A stretch of 50,141 bases of DNA from a bacterium (GTDB lineage Bacteria > Lernaellota > Lernaellaia > JACKCT01), in NCBI GenBank assembly GCA_019912885.1, contig JAIOHV010000091.1, forward strand, positions 1 through 50,141, read 5' to 3'. A program made the translations under genes and the position numbers. The notes under the pieces were generated by a model, which had not been told where the DNA came from, did not search any database, and saw only the letters and a program-made list of their open reading frames with translations. Below are positions 15,955 to 25,126 of this stretch, one piece after another (the first letter of the stretch is position 1; each line of letters opens with the position of its first letter).

Positions 15955-17637
15955 TTGAACCAGAATTTCGATTTCGATTACGTGGTCGTGGGCTCCGGAT
16001 TCGGCGGCTCGGTGTCGGCGCTACGCCTGACGGAAAAAGGCTACCGAACCTTGATCCTCGAATGCGGGCGGCGATTCGAGGACGGCGAGTTTCCCAAAAC
16101 AAACTGGAACGTACGCAAGTATCTCTGGGCGCCGATGCTGAAGTGCTTCGGCATCCTGCGTTTATCGCTGTTTTCCGACGTGTTTATCCTTTCGGGTTCC
16201 GGTGTCGGCGGCGGATCGCTCGTTTACGCGAACACGCTCTACGTGCCGCCGGATGACGTCTTCCGGTCGGCCAACTGGCCCGACGGGCGCGACTGGCTCG
16301 CCGAGATGCGCCCGTTTTACCGCACGGCGCAAGCGATGCTCGGCGTGACGCAGAATCGCTTCGAAGGCCCGGCCGACGCGGCGCTGCGCGCGGTGGCCGA
16401 CGAAATGGGGGTCGGCGATACTTACATCCGCACGCCCGTCGGCGTGTATTTCGGCGAGCCGAACCGCACGGTTTCCGATCCGTTCTTCGGCGGCGCGGGC
16501 CCCGATCGAACCGGCTGCAACTTTTGCGGAGGTTGCATGACCGGCTGCCGATTCGGCGCGAAGAACACACTTCGAAAAAACTATCTCCACTTCGCCGAAA
16601 AACTCGGGTGCCGAATCCTGGATCGCCGCACGGTGACGGATATCCGTCCTCTCGAGGACGGCGGGTACGCGATCCACCACGAACGCACCGGCGCGTGGTT
16701 CTTGAAGGACCGCCGGGTGACGCGCGCGGGAGGCGTGGTGCTGTCGGCGGGCGTGCTCGGCACGATGCGGCTGTTGCTCAGGTGCAAGGAGCGCGGCAGC
16801 CTGCCGAACCTGTCCGATCGCCTGGGCGACGAGGTGCGCACGAACAGCGAGTCGATTCTCAGCGTGACGGAGACCGGCGACGTCAATCATTCGCACGGCA
16901 TTGCGATCACGAGTTCGATCTACCCGGACGAGCACACGCACGTGGAGGTGGTTCGATACAGCAAGGGTAGCGATCTATTGGCGGGGATCACAACAGTGAT
17001 GCCGGAAGGCGATGGCGACGGGCCTCGGTTTCGCTCCTGGGCGCGCGCCGTGATGAAACGGCCGGGCGCGTTTTTACGCATGCTGATTCCGTTCGGGTGG
17101 GCGCGGCGGACGACGATCCTGCTCGTCATGCAGACAATCGATAGCTCGATGCGTTTTGTGCTTCGCCGCCGCTGGTTCAATCTTTTCGGGCGATCGCTCG
17201 ACACGGATATCGGCGACGGCCCGCCGATTCCGTCGTACATCCCGATCGGCAACGAAGTGACGCGGCGCTTCGCCGCGCGTCGCAACGGCGTGGCGCGCAC
17301 ATCGGTCACGCAGGCGGCGTTCGGCACGCCGATCACCGCGCACATCCTCGGCGGCGCGGCGATGGGCGCGACCGCCCGGACGGGCGTCATCAGCGACAAG
17401 AACGAGGTGTTCGGCTATCCGAACATGTTCGTGTGCGACGGGTCCGCGGTGCCGGCGAACCTGGGCGTGAATCCGAGCCTGACGATCACCGCGATCGCGG
17501 AGCGCGCGATGAGTTTTATTCCCGCACGCGCTCACGCGCGGCCGGCGATTGATCCGGCATGGATGCAAACGCGCGTGCGCGACATCGAAAACGAAATCGC
17601 GCGGACGGGCAGTCGGAATATGCAATCTCGCGGGTAG
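15955..17637 (+). CDS. GMC-family (cholesterol-oxidase-like) FAD oxidoreductase
   Basis: About 560 residues from TTG at 15955, chosen because GGGAGG lies just upstream at 15945-15950; a longer TTG start at 15943 lacks such a site. The N-terminal FAD-binding motif is YVVVGSGFGGSVSALRLTEKG (glycines near residues 11-16), then the E of LILECGRR that binds ribose. SGSGVGGGSLVYANTLY is the GMC signature region. GCNFCGGCMTGCRFGAKNTL (about 188-207) is a Cys-rich segment typical of the cholesterol-oxidase/GMC branch and may bind a cluster or stabilise the fold. The C-terminus has AHILGGAAMG and CDGSAVPANLGVNPSLTITA, the FAD/active-site region. It oxidises an alcohol, possibly a sterol or lipid; there is no secretion signal. 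It is the first gene of a block of envelope genes. Confidence 0.87.
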   Translation: MNQNFDFDYVVVGSGFGGSVSALRLTEKGYRTLILECGRRFEDGEFPKTNWNVRKYLWAPMLKCFGILRLSLFSDVFILSGSGVGGGSLVYANTLYVPPDDVFRSANWPDGRDWLAEMRPFYRTAQAMLGVTQNRFEGPADAALRAVADEMGVGDTYIRTPVGVYFGEPNRTVSDPFFGGAGPDRTGCNFCGGCMTGCRFGAKNTLRKNYLHFAEKLGCRILDRRTVTDIRPLEDGGYAIHHERTGAWFLKDRRVTRAGGVVLSAGVLGTMRLLLRCKERGSLPNLSDRLGDEVRTNSESILSVTETGDVNHSHGIAITSSIYPDEHTHVEVVRYSKGSDLLAGITTVMPEGDGDGPRFRSWARAVMKRPGAFLRMLIPFGWARRTTILLVMQTIDSSMRFVLRRRWFNLFGRSLDTDIGDGPPIPSYIPIGNEVTRRFAARRNGVARTSVTQAAFGTPITAHILGGAAMGATARTGVISDKNEVFGYPNMFVCDGSAVPANLGVNPSLTITAIAERAMSFIPARAHARPAIDPAWMQTRVRDIENEIARTGSRNMQSRG

Positions 17638-17661
17638 CGGATCATCCGCCCCCGTTTTTTT
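17637..17661 (+). terminator. Possible short hairpin with T-tract after the GMC gene
   Basis: A weak palindrome GCGGATCATCCGC begins in the GMC stop codon and is followed a few bases later by seven T residues (17655-17661). It could be a weak intrinsic terminator. It is short and lies immediately before the Shine-Dalgarno AAGGGACG of the next gene, so this is tentative. Confidence 0.3.
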
Positions 17662-17674
17662 GAAGGGACGTACC

Positions 17675-19174
17675 ATGCGTTGGAGTGTCTTTTTAATTTT
17701 GCTTGCCGGCGCGCTCACGGCGTTTTCCGGCGCCGCGCCCATCGCGAGCGCCGCGCCGATCGCTCCGGAGTTCGCCATCAACACCTCTACGGAACATCCG
17801 CAGGGCTGCCCGGACGTGGCGGCGCTTCCGAATGGCGATTTCGTCGCGGTCTGGGAATCGCACACCATGACGGCGGATCTCATCAATTCCTACGGTCGTC
17901 GCTTCGACACGAACGGCGCGCCACTTTCCGGCGAAATATTGCTCAACACCTCAAACCCGGAGGACCAGGAATATCCCGAGATCGTGATGCGGCCCGGCGG
18001 AGGTTTTCTGGCGGCCTGGCACATGGGGCTGGGCACGGGCGACGCGGACGCGTACGCACAACTGTTCGATGCGACGAACGCGAAAGACGGCGGCGAGTTT
18101 GGGCTCAACGATTACACGGCGCTTCATCAGTACTACCCGCAAATCGGGATCGCACCGGACGGAACGTTTGTCGTGACGTGGTCGTCGATGGATCAGGACG
18201 GATCGAGTGACGGCATCTACGCGCGCATGTTCGAAGCCGACGGCGATCCGGTCGACGCCGACGAATGGCGGGTGAATGTCGAGACCGACAGCTCGCAGTT
18301 TCGTTCGGTGATCGGCATGGACGCGGACGGGGATTTCGTCATCGCGTGGCAATCGCTCGCGCAGGACGGCGACGGCTGGGGCGTTTTCCTGCGCCGGTTC
18401 GACGCGGACGGCACGCCGCTTTCGGCCGACGACGTTTTGGTGAACACGGAAACGAGCGGACATCAGGCGCAGCCGGAGATCGCGATGAACGCCGCCGGCG
18501 ATTTCGTCATCGTGTGGCACTCCGAGGGCCAGGACGGCGACGGATACGGCATCTTCGCGCAGCGATACAACGCCGCGGGCGTCGCGCTGACGACCGAGTT
18601 GCCGGTCAACGTTTACACGGCCGGCCAGCAGTCCGCGCCGCAGATCGCCATCGCGGATGACGGATCGTTTGTCGTCGCCTGGAGTTCGCAGGAACAGGAC
18701 GGCGACGGATACGGCGTGTACGCGCGTAAATTCGACGGCACGGGCGACGCCGTCGGCGACGAGTTTCGCGTCAACGTGACGACCGCGTCGGACCAGAACG
18801 AAGCCACGGTCGCGATGTTTTCCGAGACGCGTTTTGTCGTCGTCTTCAAGTCGTGGGCCGGCGATACGGACGAGCAGGACGTGTGGGGACGAATTTTCGA
18901 GTGCGTTGTCGATCAGGAATGCGACGACGAGGACGCGGGAACGAACGACACGTGCGAGGATGGTTTATGTACATTCACCTCGGTCGATGACGACGACGAC
19001 GACGCGGACGATGATGACAGCGCGGACGATGACGACACCGACGACGACGCGGATGACGACGCAACCGATGACGACGGCAACGACGACGATGCGTTTGACG
19101 ACGACTCCGAAGACGCGGCGGACGACGACGACGACGACGATAATGACGACGACGACGGCTGCTGCGGCTGCTGA
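17675..19174 (+). CDS. Secreted repeat protein with poly-Asp tail ending GCCGC
   Basis: About 499 residues from ATG 17675, preceded by AAGGGACG; the frame open upstream is not needed. A Sec signal peptide covers about residues 1-27 (hydrophobic LILLAGALTAF, cleavage near ASAA). The body is some seven repeats of about 50-55 residues with the consensus P-x-IA-x4-DG-x-FVV-x-W-x-S-x2-QDGDGYG(I/V)YAR-x-FDA-x-G-x-P, ending VN. It probably folds as a beta-propeller and may bind calcium through the Asp-Gly turns. A Cys-rich linker follows (CVVDQECDDEDAGTNDTCED), then about 60 residues almost entirely Asp with Ala/Thr/Asn, and the final GCCGC. There is no membrane helix after the tail. Asp-rich linkers with a Cys-rich end resemble surface-display tails; how it is anchored is unknown. 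Confidence 0.75.
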   Translation: MRWSVFLILLAGALTAFSGAAPIASAAPIAPEFAINTSTEHPQGCPDVAALPNGDFVAVWESHTMTADLINSYGRRFDTNGAPLSGEILLNTSNPEDQEYPEIVMRPGGGFLAAWHMGLGTGDADAYAQLFDATNAKDGGEFGLNDYTALHQYYPQIGIAPDGTFVVTWSSMDQDGSSDGIYARMFEADGDPVDADEWRVNVETDSSQFRSVIGMDADGDFVIAWQSLAQDGDGWGVFLRRFDADGTPLSADDVLVNTETSGHQAQPEIAMNAAGDFVIVWHSEGQDGDGYGIFAQRYNAAGVALTTELPVNVYTAGQQSAPQIAIADDGSFVVAWSSQEQDGDGYGVYARKFDGTGDAVGDEFRVNVTTASDQNEATVAMFSETRFVVVFKSWAGDTDEQDVWGRIFECVVDQECDDEDAGTNDTCEDGLCTFTSVDDDDDDADDDDSADDDDTDDDADDDATDDDGNDDDAFDDDSEDAADDDDDDDNDDDDGCCGC

Positions 19175-19178
19175 TCGC

Positions 19179-20714
19179 GTGCGTTTTTTTGCCGCGTTGG
19201 CCGCGGCCGTCCTTTTTCTCGCGGGCTGCGCCTACACGGACGATGCGGCGACAAATCAGCCGGCGCCGGCACTCGCATCACCCGATGACGACGCAAATGC
19301 CGGCGGCGATGCGTCGATTTTTCCGCCGGACGACGGGCGGCTATACGCGGGCGCGTCGCGGGCGGTCATCACGCCCAATGCCGGCAATCACCCCGAGACG
19401 ATCTATCTGGGCGGTCTGTTTCCCTCGCGCGTCGCAACCGGCGTGCACGACGACCTGCTCGCGTCGGTTGTCGTGCTGGCCCGCGGCGCCCAGCACGTGG
19501 CGATCGTGAGCCTGGATTTGCTCGGATTTTCACGGACGCGCGGGCGCGAGATTCAGGAGTCGCTCGCGGCCTTCGGCATCGATCCCGAACACGTCCTTAT
19601 CGCCGCGACGCACACGCACGAGGCGCCGGATACGCTGGGTGTTTTCGGGCCGGATGTTTTCACGAGCGGCGTTTCGCCTGACTACATGCGTTTCGTGCAG
19701 GACGCCGTCGCGGACGCCGTGCTGCGCGCGTTCGCCGACCTGACGCCGGTGACGCTGACCGCGACGGCGGCGACGGTCAAAATCGACGCCTCCAACTTCG
19801 CGGCGCTGACAAACGATTTTCGCGAGCCGATTGTCGTCGTGCCCGAAATCGGCGCGATGGAATTCGTCGCCGACGACGGGCGCGTCGTGGCGACGGTCGT
19901 CAACGGGCATTCGCATCCGGAGGTGATGCTGAACGAGACGCTCGTGTCGTCGGATTTTCCGAGTTGGCTGCGGCGGCGCGTCGAGGAGCGGCGCGGCGGC
20001 GTGGCCGTTTACATTTCCGGCGCGGTCGGAGGGTTGGCGACGCCGACGGGCGTTTCCGTGCCCGCGAGGGACGAGGCCGGCGATCCGATCGTCGATGACA
20101 GCGGCGATCCGCTGATGTTGACGGCGCCGAGTTGGGATAAGGCGCGAAGCCTCGGCGTCGTGCTCGCGGATTTCGCGGTCGACGCGCTCGACGCGGCGAC
20201 GCCCGAAGTGGATCCGGGGTTATACGTCGATGTCCGCGAGCTGGTCATGCCCGTGGAAAGCATCGTCCTGAAGCTCGCGTTTCTGACCGGGCTGATCGAA
20301 TACGACGCGCGCGATCTTCGCCGCGACATGCCGGGTTTGTGCGGCGCGTTCGGCTGCGCGTCGGAGCGGCTCGCGGTCGTGGGCGTCGGCCCGTTGATGC
20401 TTGTCAGCTCGCCGGGCGAGACGTTTGCGGAGACGTGGATCGGCCGCGAGGAGACGACGATCGATTTTGAGGGTTGGGGCGAGGAGACGTTCGGCGCGAT
20501 TCGCGGGCTCGTCGAGGACATCGCCGCCCCCGTCGCGATGCACATCGGCCTTTGCGGCAACGAGATTGGGTATCTCATCCCCGAGGGCGATTTTCATACA
20601 CGCGCGCACCCGGATTATTATGAAGAGGATTTGTTTCTCGGCTACGATACCGAGACGATCTATCGCGAAACCGCGCGCGCGATGATCTTGCGCGCGAACG
20701 ACGCGGCGCGCTGA
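19179..20714 (+). CDS. Neutral/alkaline ceramidase-like lipoprotein
   Basis: About 511 residues from GTG 19179, chosen because it gives a clean lipoprotein signal (RFFAALAAAVLFLAGC, lipobox LAGC). An in-frame ATG at 19143 or frames further back run through the poly-Asp coding region of the previous gene. After an Asp-rich linker the body matches the neutral/alkaline ceramidase N-terminal domain family: YAGASRAVITPNAG, IYLGGLFPSRVATGVHDDLLA, VAIVSLDLLGFSR, and the metal-site motif THTHEAPDTLG. GHSHPEV and SGAVGGLATP follow. Such proteins are Zn hydrolases of amide-linked lipids or related secreted hydrolases; the substrate is unproven. It starts 4 bases after the upstream stop, so it is co-transcribed with the repeat protein. 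The next gene converges, with 3 bases between stops. Confidence 0.72.
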   Translation: MRFFAALAAAVLFLAGCAYTDDAATNQPAPALASPDDDANAGGDASIFPPDDGRLYAGASRAVITPNAGNHPETIYLGGLFPSRVATGVHDDLLASVVVLARGAQHVAIVSLDLLGFSRTRGREIQESLAAFGIDPEHVLIAATHTHEAPDTLGVFGPDVFTSGVSPDYMRFVQDAVADAVLRAFADLTPVTLTATAATVKIDASNFAALTNDFREPIVVVPEIGAMEFVADDGRVVATVVNGHSHPEVMLNETLVSSDFPSWLRRRVEERRGGVAVYISGAVGGLATPTGVSVPARDEAGDPIVDDSGDPLMLTAPSWDKARSLGVVLADFAVDALDAATPEVDPGLYVDVRELVMPVESIVLKLAFLTGLIEYDARDLRRDMPGLCGAFGCASERLAVVGVGPLMLVSSPGETFAETWIGREETTIDFEGWGEETFGAIRGLVEDIAAPVAMHIGLCGNEIGYLIPEGDFHTRAHPDYYEEDLFLGYDTETIYRETARAMILRANDAAR

Positions 20715-20717
20715 TGG

Positions 20718-21296
20718 TTACGACGCGGGGACGATGGTGACGTGACCGCCGCGCCAGGCGGAAATCGCGACGGGTTCGAGGTTTTCGTCGAGCGCGCTCG
20801 ATTGCTCTTCGTCGAAGGAAATGTCGGTCGAACCGGCGACCTTGATGCGGAATGTCAGCGTCGCGGCGGGCTCGCCGACCTCCAGCATCACGTTCGGAAC
20901 GCGGCCGGCGCGCGACGCGCCGAGGACCGCGCCGGGCTTTGTCGCGACGCCGTGCGCGATCGACTCGCCGTCCGCGCCGAGGGCGGCGTCGGGGGTGACC
21001 GCCGTCAGTTCGATGATGTCGGTTTCGAACGCAAGGCGTGCGCCCAGGCCATAGAGCGAGACGGCATCGCCGACGAGGCGCAGCGTGAACGTGTTCGATT
21101 TGGCCTCGCCGAACGTGAGGCGGATTTCGCCGTCGCCGCCCGCTTCGTCCGGCGTGAATTCGACGGCGAACGCGGGGCCGTCGTCCTTGTCGTCCCCGCC
21201 GCCGTTATCGCCGACGCCGCAACTGCAACTTGCGGCGAATATCGGAAGCGCAACGATGAGCGCAAACAGCGCGATGGTCCGGAAACGCTCAGCCAT
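20718..21296 (-). CDS. Cohesin-like domain lipoprotein
   Basis: 192 residues. The signal peptide (FALIVALPIFAASC) has a lipobox-like AASC, so Cys24 would be lipidated and the protein anchored to a membrane. A short Gly/Asp linker leads into one beta-sandwich domain of about 145 residues with cohesin features: NTFTLRLVGDAVSLYGLGA, RLAFETDIIELTAV, then ATLTFRIKVAGSTDISF and a closing strand GGHVTIV. Cohesins bind dockerins. The gene directly upstream in the same operon encodes a peptidase with a dockerin at its C-terminus and overlaps this gene by 8 bases. The Shine-Dalgarno GGGAGGG lies inside that upstream gene. The likely role is to hold the dockerin-tagged enzyme at the cell surface. The cohesin call is by pattern, without a database search. 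Confidence 0.65.
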   Translation of the reverse strand: MAERFRTIALFALIVALPIFAASCSCGVGDNGGGDDKDDGPAFAVEFTPDEAGGDGEIRLTFGEAKSNTFTLRLVGDAVSLYGLGARLAFETDIIELTAVTPDAALGADGESIAHGVATKPGAVLGASRAGRVPNVMLEVGEPAATLTFRIKVAGSTDISFDEEQSSALDENLEPVAISAWRGGHVTIVPAS

Positions 21297-23262
21297 CGAT
21301 CTTGCCCTCCCGCCCGAAATTGCCCGTTACGAGCGCGACGTCCGCGTCGTCCACGATGCCGTCGCGGTTGAAATCCGTTTCGGCGAAATAATTCCATTTC
21401 GATCCGCTGAACGCCTCGCCGCCCCAGGTCCACGCGGCGTAAACCAGGTCGAGGCCATCCACGACGTTCGACCCGTCTACGTCACCGGCGAGCGCGAAAA
21501 CCTTGTCGCCCCAGATGCGGAAGGAGGGATCGACGGCGGCGCCGCGCGGCCGCCCGTCGAGAGGCAGCACGACATCCGCGACGCCGTTTTCAAGCGGAAG
21601 CCGGATAACGCCCGGCTCGTCGCTCGCGGCGTCATACAGGGCGACCTCCACGGGCAGATCGAACGGCTCGCCGGATTGCGTCTCCTTGATGCGCACCCGG
21701 ATCAGGTTCGGGTTTTGCTCATCCTCGCCGGGGAACTCCATGGCGATGCTGTAGATGGGAAACCCGCGGCCGTACGCCCATCGCTCGAAAAGTTCCGTGA
21801 GATCGCGGCCGGACACCTCTTCGAGCTTTTCGCGGAAAGCGTCCACCGTGGTGAGCGCGCCACCGGCGTCCATCGAGTGTTCGGAGGCGTATTCGGACAT
21901 CGCGACGAAGAAGTCGTCCCCAAGCAGCCATTCGAGGATGCGCAGGAAGTGCGCCCCCTTCCAGTACGTCGCGGCCTGGTATCGCAGGCTGTCGGACGAA
22001 AACGCGCCGTCGCCGGAGAGCGTCGCCTCGCCGTCAGGCGCGATGACGATCTGGAAGTAGCGGAAGTAAAATTCGTAGAGGTAGTCCTGGTAATACGCGG
22101 GCCAGACCTCGTATCCGTACAGGCGCGAGGAGTATTCCGCGAAGCCCTCGTTCAGCCAGGGCGACTGCGTGTCGCCGAGGCGAATCATGTTGCCCCACCA
22201 CTGGTGGCCGATCTCGTGCGAGAAGATCGACTCCGAGGAAAAATTCTCGGGATCGGTGGTGAGCGCGGAGGCGTAGTAGAACGTGGCGGACTGCGGTCCG
22301 ACGCCGCCGCCGAGCTCGTCGATCGTTTGCACGACGTCGTGCTTGTTGAAGATGTAGGGCGAAAAGACGGACTCGTAAAAGTCGATGATATCCGCGCTGA
22401 TATCGGCCCACGCCTGCCCGAAGTCGAGCGCGCCGGTGTGGACGAGCGCGGTCACGGGCACACCGCCCGGCGTGACCGCATCGAACGTCTCGAACGGCGC
22501 GTAAGCGAAACCGACGTACGTCACGGGAAACGCGGCCTCGAAATGATGCACGAGCCGGTCGCCGAGATCCTCGATCTCGACAAGATCGGCCGTGGTGACG
22601 GCGATGTAGCCCGGCGGCGTCTCGATATGCAGCGCCATCGCGGCGTCCATGTAGAGCTCTTCGATGAGATAGGGCGCGGGCACGGCGAGCCAATCGGCGA
22701 TCGGCGTGAAGACGATCTGTTCGCTCACGTAGCAGAACGTCATGCCGAAAAAGTCGTCGGGGTCGCATGCGGGGACGCCGGCATTCGAGACGTGCAGCGT
22801 GACGGTGTCGTTGGCGTTCAGCGTCGCGGGCAGCGTAACGACGGCGACGAAGTCCTCGGGAACCCAGATGACATCGAGCGCGTTGGCGTCGCCGTCCGTG
22901 ACGGTGAGCGTGCCAAGGTTATCGAGATAGAGTTCGGCCACATTGACGCCGTCTTCCTCCGCCGCCAGCACGAGTGTGGTGTCAACGGCGATCGAGCCCG
23001 TGGCTTCGTCGGCGTCGATCGACACGTCGATCGAAACGGCGGAAAGCGGATTGCCGGCCTTGCCCGCCTTGCGATTCATAAGACGCGAAAGGCGCGCGAG
23101 GCGCGCGCGCGTCGCCTGGACCTCAACGGAGGGCGAAATCTTCGGTGCGGCGTCGCGCATGGCGCGAGCCTTCGCCGCCAGATGGCCGCCCGGACCCGGC
23201 GCGGCGATGGCGGCCACTGCCGCGAAAAGCAGCACCGTAAAAGCAGAGAATAGGCGTTTCAA
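21289..23262 (-). CDS. M1-family metallopeptidase with C-terminal dockerin
   Basis: 657 residues from a TTG start with GGGGAT six bases upstream; the signal peptide is about residues 1-20. The gluzincin zinc site is H349-EIGH-353, with the third ligand E372 in NEGFAEY (HExxH-x18-E), typical of M1 aminopeptidases. The exopeptidase motif GxMEN that normally precedes it is replaced by GGGVGPQSATF, so classic aminopeptidase activity is uncertain. The C-terminal 65 residues carry two dockerin type I calcium loops: DVDGSNVVDGLDL and DFNRDGIVDDADV, separated by an aromatic linker. The protein should be exported and tethered through its dockerin, most simply to the cohesin-like lipoprotein encoded by the overlapping next gene. 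Confidence 0.85.
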   Translation of the reverse strand: MKRLFSAFTVLLFAAVAAIAAPGPGGHLAAKARAMRDAAPKISPSVEVQATRARLARLSRLMNRKAGKAGNPLSAVSIDVSIDADEATGSIAVDTTLVLAAEEDGVNVAELYLDNLGTLTVTDGDANALDVIWVPEDFVAVVTLPATLNANDTVTLHVSNAGVPACDPDDFFGMTFCYVSEQIVFTPIADWLAVPAPYLIEELYMDAAMALHIETPPGYIAVTTADLVEIEDLGDRLVHHFEAAFPVTYVGFAYAPFETFDAVTPGGVPVTALVHTGALDFGQAWADISADIIDFYESVFSPYIFNKHDVVQTIDELGGGVGPQSATFYYASALTTDPENFSSESIFSHEIGHQWWGNMIRLGDTQSPWLNEGFAEYSSRLYGYEVWPAYYQDYLYEFYFRYFQIVIAPDGEATLSGDGAFSSDSLRYQAATYWKGAHFLRILEWLLGDDFFVAMSEYASEHSMDAGGALTTVDAFREKLEEVSGRDLTELFERWAYGRGFPIYSIAMEFPGEDEQNPNLIRVRIKETQSGEPFDLPVEVALYDAASDEPGVIRLPLENGVADVVLPLDGRPRGAAVDPSFRIWGDKVFALAGDVDGSNVVDGLDLVYAAWTWGGEAFSGSKWNYFAETDFNRDGIVDDADVALVTGNFGREGKIDG

Positions 23263-23371
23263 GATAGATCCCCGATGTCGTTACCCGGCCTGAATTCGAT
23301 GAATGGAGCATAGCACGACGGCGCACCATTGAAACCGCGACTTCGGCGCAAGAAGCGATTTCGCCTGGGCT

Positions 23372-25126
23372 TCAGGGTTCGCGCACGAGGTCGATTGCGA
23401 TCAGGGCGTGCGGCGGCGCCGTCATCGACGTGCGGGCGCCGGCGCTTGTCCAGGGGATCTCGACCGGCGCCGCGGCGGGTCCGGGCTTATCGACCGTACC
23501 CGGCGCATAAGCGGTCACGCTTGCGACGGACCATTCTTCCGGCGCGTCGATCGTCAGCGGCCGCGGATCGACAAATTCGCGGTTGAGGACGATGACCGAC
23601 GCGTGGCGGTTGATGACATCGACGAAACCCGCCGCGCGCGCGATCGGGTAACTCAGCGTTTTTGTTTTCGAATCAAAGGCGCGAAGCGGGGATTGCACGT
23701 CCACCTTCGCGGATCGGCCATGAAGGCGCTCGGCGATCATGCGCGTGACGCGGTAAGACGGCATCTCGGCAAGCTCTCCGTCGACGATGCGAAACGGGTT
23801 GTACCACGGTTCGAACAACAATTCGCCGGAATCGTCGAAATTGATCGCCATGTGCTGGCACACGTCTTTGATACGCATCTCGTCGTAGAGCAGCAGCATG
23901 TCGGCGATGCCGAGTCCCACGGCCGCCGTATCGCCGAGCTTGAACCCCAGCTTCGAGAACGCGCCGGCGACGTGGTATTCCGTGACGACGATATCGAGCG
24001 GCACGAAGCGGGGAATCGCCGCAAGACCAAGGCGCAGCTCGTGAAAAAGCGGCGCGAAGATTTCGGAGCCGGCCAGGATGATCGCCGGCGCGTTGCGTTC
24101 CGGGTAGCCGAGCTCGGCCGCGTCGTCGACCTGGTAGTGGTGGATCACCACCGCCTCGACCGCTGGATGCTGCAATAAAGGCTCGAGCGCCCCAAGCGCC
24201 TTGTTTAAACCGCCCCACCCGGTCATCGAGGCCTGCGTCAGCGGAACGCGAAACCGCGCGGCGGGTTCGACGGCGAGCACGGCGTCGATGTACGCCAGGG
24301 CGCGCGCGGAGAAGTTCGCGGCGCCTGAAGCGGGGCGGCCGTGCCAGTCCGGATCGCCGCCGCCGATCGCGAGCGGATTGGCGTACGAATACGGCCCATA
24401 GGTGAGAAATCCCGTGTTCCAGAATCCGTACGACTCGTTGCCGATTTCGAAAACCGGCACGTCGTATGGCGCGGGATGGCCCCAATGTTGCCGCGCTTGC
24501 GCCGCGTCGCTCGCCGCCGACTCGCCATTCAGGTGCATGACGTAACGCGCGGCCTCGTCCGCGGTGCCGGAGCCGAAGTTCAACGTCACGCGCGGATCGG
24601 CGTCGATCTCGTCGACGATCGCGAAGAACTCGAACGGCGCCATGTTGTCCTCGGGCGTGACAGCGCGGTCCTGGCGCACGAGATCCCAGAAGTGATAGCC
24701 GTCGCCGCCGAGCGTTCCGTCGATCTGCAATCCCGAAAAACGCACGAGCGGCCGATTTCCGCTCGCGGCGCGAACCTGCGCAAGCCGCGCGAAGGCTTCC
24801 GTCAGCGCGGGCGTGCGCCACTCGGGGTGGACGGGATCGTCCGGCGGCGCGTACCAGGTGCCGCGCCCGACGTTCCACCCAACAAGGTGCGTCGTGGGGC
24901 GCGAGGACGTGGGGTGAAAAACGAGATGGACGTCGCCCTTGGGCAGAACGGGGTCATCCACCACGTCGCCGCCGTCGTCGTCGCCGGCGCCCGCGGTGTC
25001 ATCGCCGGCGAGGTTGGCGCCGTGGAGCGTGGTGTCGCCGCCGGAGGGATCGTCCGCGCATGCCAAGGCGAACGAGATAGCAAAAAGGGCCAGAAGAATG
25101 AAAATCCGTCGTGTGATTTGGCGCAT
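23372..25126 (-). CDS. GH-A clan (arabinofuranosidase-like) lipoprotein
   Basis: 584 residues. The signal peptide with LALFAISFALAC gives a lipoprotein, followed by a Gly/Asp-rich linker. The catalytic part looks like a clan GH-A TIM barrel, closest in style to alpha-L-arabinofuranosidases (GH51). VRFSGLQIDG is followed by FEFFAIVDEID, then FEIGNESYGFWN with the acid/base E231 in the GNE motif. VVTEYHVAG carries the likely nucleophile E383. A small beta-domain closes the protein, as in GH51/GH30. It should cleave a plant or microbial polysaccharide side chain outside the cell; the exact glycan is not readable. Its ATG overlaps the stop of the flavoprotein gene upstream, so they are co-transcribed. 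Confidence 0.7.
   Translation of the reverse strand: MRQITRRIFILLALFAISFALACADDPSGGDTTLHGANLAGDDTAGAGDDDGGDVVDDPVLPKGDVHLVFHPTSSRPTTHLVGWNVGRGTWYAPPDDPVHPEWRTPALTEAFARLAQVRAASGNRPLVRFSGLQIDGTLGGDGYHFWDLVRQDRAVTPEDNMAPFEFFAIVDEIDADPRVTLNFGSGTADEAARYVMHLNGESAASDAAQARQHWGHPAPYDVPVFEIGNESYGFWNTGFLTYGPYSYANPLAIGGGDPDWHGRPASGAANFSARALAYIDAVLAVEPAARFRVPLTQASMTGWGGLNKALGALEPLLQHPAVEAVVIHHYQVDDAAELGYPERNAPAIILAGSEIFAPLFHELRLGLAAIPRFVPLDIVVTEYHVAGAFSKLGFKLGDTAAVGLGIADMLLLYDEMRIKDVCQHMAINFDDSGELLFEPWYNPFRIVDGELAEMPSYRVTRMIAERLHGRSAKVDVQSPLRAFDSKTKTLSYPIARAAGFVDVINRHASVIVLNREFVDPRPLTIDAPEEWSVASVTAYAPGTVDKPGPAAAPVEIPWTSAGARTSMTAPPHALIAIDLVREP

Noticed and set aside
21085-23253. 722-codon plus-strand frame
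   Set aside because: It lies opposite the M1 peptidase gene, which has the HExxH-E site and dockerin; the plus frame is the Arg/Asp/Val-rich antisense typical of high-GC DNA.
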